Source of the DNA: Paulinella micropora | Lineage: Eukaryota; Cercozoa; Imbricatea; Euglyphida; Paulinellidae | Reading direction: 5' to 3' | Length of the DNA: 21,209 bases | NCBI GenBank assembly: GCA_019918135.1 | Contig: WBZZ01006563.1 | Location: 12,501-33,709, forward strand | Part shown: piece after piece, positions 18,826 to 21,209 of the stretch | Numbering within the stretch: the stretch's first letter is position 1 | Layout of the letters: each line of letters begins with the position of its first letter | The notes under the pieces: generated by a model | What the model was told of the DNA's origin: nothing | Database searches by the model: none | What the model saw: only the letters and a program-made list of their open reading frames with translations | Program-made: the position numbers and the translations under genes

Positions 18826-19095
18826 CTCTCCGTTGGCAGTCAACAATTTAACAATTTAGATTTGTAATATTAACAATTAAATAAATTTTTTTAATGTAAA
18901 TTTATTAAATTTCCAATTAACAGGAACCCGTATCTAAATCCAAGCAGCGTGCTCAGGACATGAAATTAGATCAAGCGCGCTGTTTTTGGAAACAAACAAT
19001 TCGGTCAGTTCCTTATCTATCGTAACTCACAACTGCAAGTAATAGTCCGCCCGCCACTGCGCTCAGAGTGGAGTCGACTTCATGCCCAATATTGG
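18826..19095. other. AT-rich spacer, no gene seen
   Basis: Contains an AT-rich part (18840-18920). The part after about 19030 may include degraded upstream sequence of the transposase-like pseudogene. Confidence 0.35.
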
Positions 19096-19099
19096 GTGG

Positions 19100-19790
19100 A
19101 GTCTCGCTGTACTAAGGTGTGGGAAAGTGCCCTGATTGCAGACAGTACAAGCAAAAACTCGCTAGGCTTATTGAGCTGCAGGAACAAGAGGGTAGGAGCG
19201 AATTCGCACAGGAAGAGCAAAAGAAGAAAAAAAAGTCAGAACAGAGTAGTCGAAAAACTGAACACCATTTCAAAGCAAAGGAAAACATGAAATGTTTTGA
19301 TGAGACTTAGAATTAGTCCGAACTGACATTTCTTATGTTTTGATGGTGGTTGATTTTCGAATATGAGCGTAGGTGGGGAAGACAGAAGATGTGAATGATT
19401 GCATTGCTGTTTTGCTTATGAGTGATGGAGGGAGGTATTAAGAGGAAATATGTTGACACACTCCCACATCATGAAGATAAAGGAGCAAGCAATGATTTCT
19501 TTTTTTTTTCGACAGTGGCAACATGATATCATTAATGATATCATCAAGCCGCTTGGAAAAAACAAAAAATCATTCAATGGTCCGACGGAGGTCGTAAACA
19601 TTTCAAGCAAAGATATTCACTTGCGGAGGCTAGCCTTGTTCGTGTGAAGCATCCTTGGTTACAATATTTTGCTTGGAATTTTTACACCTCCAATCATGGA
19701 AAGGGGCTCTGCGATTCACACGCAGGCAAAATAGCCTGGATGGCCTTTCATGAAGATTGGATTTGGACAACCGCCAGAGATCTGGGTTAG
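19100..19790 (+). pseudogene. Degraded transposase-like gene
   Basis: Several collinear protein-like stretches lie in changing plus-strand frames. First comes a Cys pair and helical region (KCPDCRQYKQKLARLIELQ, 19119 onward, then EHHFKAKENMKCF). Then comes VLMVVDFR (19337 onward) and KTEDVNDCIAVLLMSDGG in a second frame. Then come IKRKYVDTLPHHEDKG, IIQWSDGGRKHFKQRY (SDGG at 19581-19592) and NFYTSNHGKGLCDSHAGK (HGKG at 19695-19706). I recall this order, with SDGG followed by HFK and then HGKG and CD, from uncharacterised transposase-like eukaryotic proteins; the superfamily is not assigned. At least two stops follow VVDFR, TGA and TAA codons fall in the palindrome at 19523-19544, and the frame shifts near 19430. 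The frame ends at TAG 19788-19790. It is very likely non-functional. Confidence 0.55.
19523..19544. repeat. Perfect 22-bp palindrome
   Basis: Two ATGATATCAT units joined by TA form a perfect palindrome. It puts three stop codons into the transposase-like frame. Confidence 0.8.
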
Positions 19791-20184
19791 GTTAATCCGA
19801 ACCAAACTTTCAAGTTCCGAACCTCACTTTTTTGCAGATGTACTCAATCGAGATGAGAAATACCGTCATCCTGTGAATGTATTGATGATCTCGGTTGATA
19901 TCATCATTTTGAGGCCACTACCACACCTGGACTTTTGAAAATCAAGAAACTGCGTAGCGAAAATAGCATTGACTATCGCTTTTACCACTGAAGCAAAGGA
20001 CCGAACTATCCTCAATACTTTAGCAGGTGGTAATAATTATTGGTGGCCTGTTGAGCTTGGCTTACCACCAGTTGCTCCTGGCCGCTGCCGCCACCACGTA
20101 GTGTCCGAAGAGGCAGGCAGAGACAGGAACGTAGACGTCGACTTCGATAAAATCATTAAAGTCATTTTTGATTCAAAAATTTAA
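19791..20184. other. Spacer between pseudogene and right TIR
   Basis: A short plus-strand frame (19750-19938) exists but overlaps the transposase-like remains in another frame and shows no domain. Nothing else is recognised. Confidence 0.35.
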
Positions 20185-20632
20185 AAAATTGAATTTGAAC
20201 TTGAAATTAAATTTAATTTAATAATATTTAAAAACATTATTAAATGTTTCTGTATCAAAACTACTTACGTAACGTGACTTATTACACTACTGAAATTTAC
20301 ACAACAAAAAATCAACAATGTATGATGTAACGTTCGAAAACGGTTATGTAAACGGTTACAAATTTGAATTTTTTTAAATTTTTTGAAAAATTATGATAAA
20401 ATATATTATTCTGATGTAAATGAATATAAATGTAGTTGTTTTCAATGAAACCAAGAAAAACAAATAGATTACAATAATCCTACAAAATCCTTACATAACC
20501 GTTAAAAAACAGTTGTAACGGTTAGAAATTCAATTTTTTAATTTTTTTTAATATTATTAAAATAACATATAATCTTTTGTTTTTATGAAGGACTATTAAT
20601 TTTCAAATATATAGGATTTTTCTTGCAGAACC
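20185..20632 (-). repeat. Right terminal inverted repeat (about 448 bp)
   Basis: Reverse complement of the left repeat at 13728-14183, ending CTTGCAGAACC at 20622-20632. It lacks the extra internal duplication seen on the left. Confidence 0.85.
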
Positions 20633-21209
20633 TCAAAGAGAGAGTAGATGCAAGTGGGAGAAATTGAGTGTCGTTTTGCTCATACAGAAGGGTCAGTCAC
20701 TATGCGTATACCTGAGGAGCTAAACTTTTTTTTTGGCGTTTTTTTCCGCGTTTGCGTTGAATTTTTTTTTTCGTGTGTTCGTTAGTTCGTTCGTCTTCTC
20801 TTTTTGACGTTACGTCCAAATTTCCTTTTTCGTATCCAATTGTGCAGGAATTGAGCAGCCGGACACTCAAGAATTGTTCAGAAATTGAGCAAGCCAGATA
20901 AGAAAATTATTGCATTGTGAATAGCAAGGGCAAAGTTTTTGAATAAAGTAGCGGGCCACACTGGTCCCACGTAACGAGAAGAAAAAAAATTTTCTTTTCC
21001 GGTGACTAATACGCGCGGAATATGGTGCATTTTTTGCGGAATTTGGTGCACTTTTCTCATCCGTGACTCACAAATCCGTTGGCCCCAGGACACACTCGTT
21101 TGTAATGTGCCAAACGAATGTGAGGACACCAGCGAGCAAATCCCTGGTTTGTCTTTAGGAGCATAGTTTTCTGTAAAGGGAACTGCTTTCCTATTAAAAC
21201 TACTACTTA
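20633..21209. other. Flanking DNA, no gene seen
   Basis: No convincing gene or repeat. There are T-rich runs at 20726-20775. A minus-strand frame at 20878-21129 has no recognisable domain. Confidence 0.4.

Larger units (their letters stand above)
13728..20632. mobile_element. Putative DNA transposon with long inverted repeats (about 6.9 kb)
   Basis: Inverted repeats of roughly 450 bp face inward at 13728 and 20632. Between them lie three gene models and a degraded transposase-like frame (19100-19790), which together suggest a cut-and-paste type DNA transposon carrying extra genes. The superfamily is not assigned. A 9-bp direct repeat TGCAAGTGG flanks the segment (13721-13729 and 20649-20657), but the right copy is 16 bp outside the repeat end, so it is only a weak candidate for a target-site duplication. 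A segmental inverted duplication is the alternative explanation. Confidence 0.6.

Overview
The window is eukaryotic nuclear DNA. It shows short canonical GT-AG introns (about 45 to 180 bp), long microsatellites, a tRNA-derived SINE with Pol III A and B boxes, and a non-LTR (LINE) reverse transcriptase. No operons, bacterial ribosome sites or CRISPR are present. The species cannot be named from the sequence. Compact introns and dense retroelements would fit a protist, alga or small-genome invertebrate, but that is inference.

Layout. (1) 1-890: flanking DNA with two weak minus-strand coding candidates. (2) 893-1545 and 13363-13640: GATA-type microsatellites carrying repeated GC-rich cores of about 70 bp, lying on both sides of the next block. 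(3) 1545-13346: a compound array of (ATT)n tracts and retroelements. It holds 20 copies or fragments of one tRNA-derived SINE, six copies of a second short module (B), two copies each of modules C and D, and one 5'-truncated LINE of about 3.1 kb (8936-12018). A multi-kilobase part of the array is tandemly duplicated. (4) 13728-20632: a roughly 6.9 kb segment bounded by inverted repeats of about 450 bp, which looks like a large DNA transposon. Inside are a seven-exon minus-strand coiled-coil gene, a small plus-strand gene, a plus-strand gene with a Cys/His cluster, and the broken remains of a transposase-like reading frame. (5) 20633-21209: flanking DNA with nothing recognised.

How the parts work together. 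The LINE, the SINE and modules B and C share a related 3' tail (core GGAGGC-x2-ATGT or a close variant), and the LINE, SINE and most B and C copies run straight into (ATT)n. This is what is expected if the LINE reverse transcriptase recognises a common 3' end and mobilises the short elements in trans. Nearly every element also begins inside an (ATT)n tract, so each insertion appears to leave a tail that can receive the next one. The LINE copy is one continuous frame of about 1,020 codons interrupted only by two TAG codons, and its C-terminus carries a SUMO-interacting-type motif and a PCNA-binding-type (PIP) motif.

The inverted-repeat element appears degraded. Its transposase remains contain several stops and frame changes, and the coiled-coil gene needs a one-base shift in a G run and contains one in-frame TGA. 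All identities were judged by eye; nothing was searched or computed.
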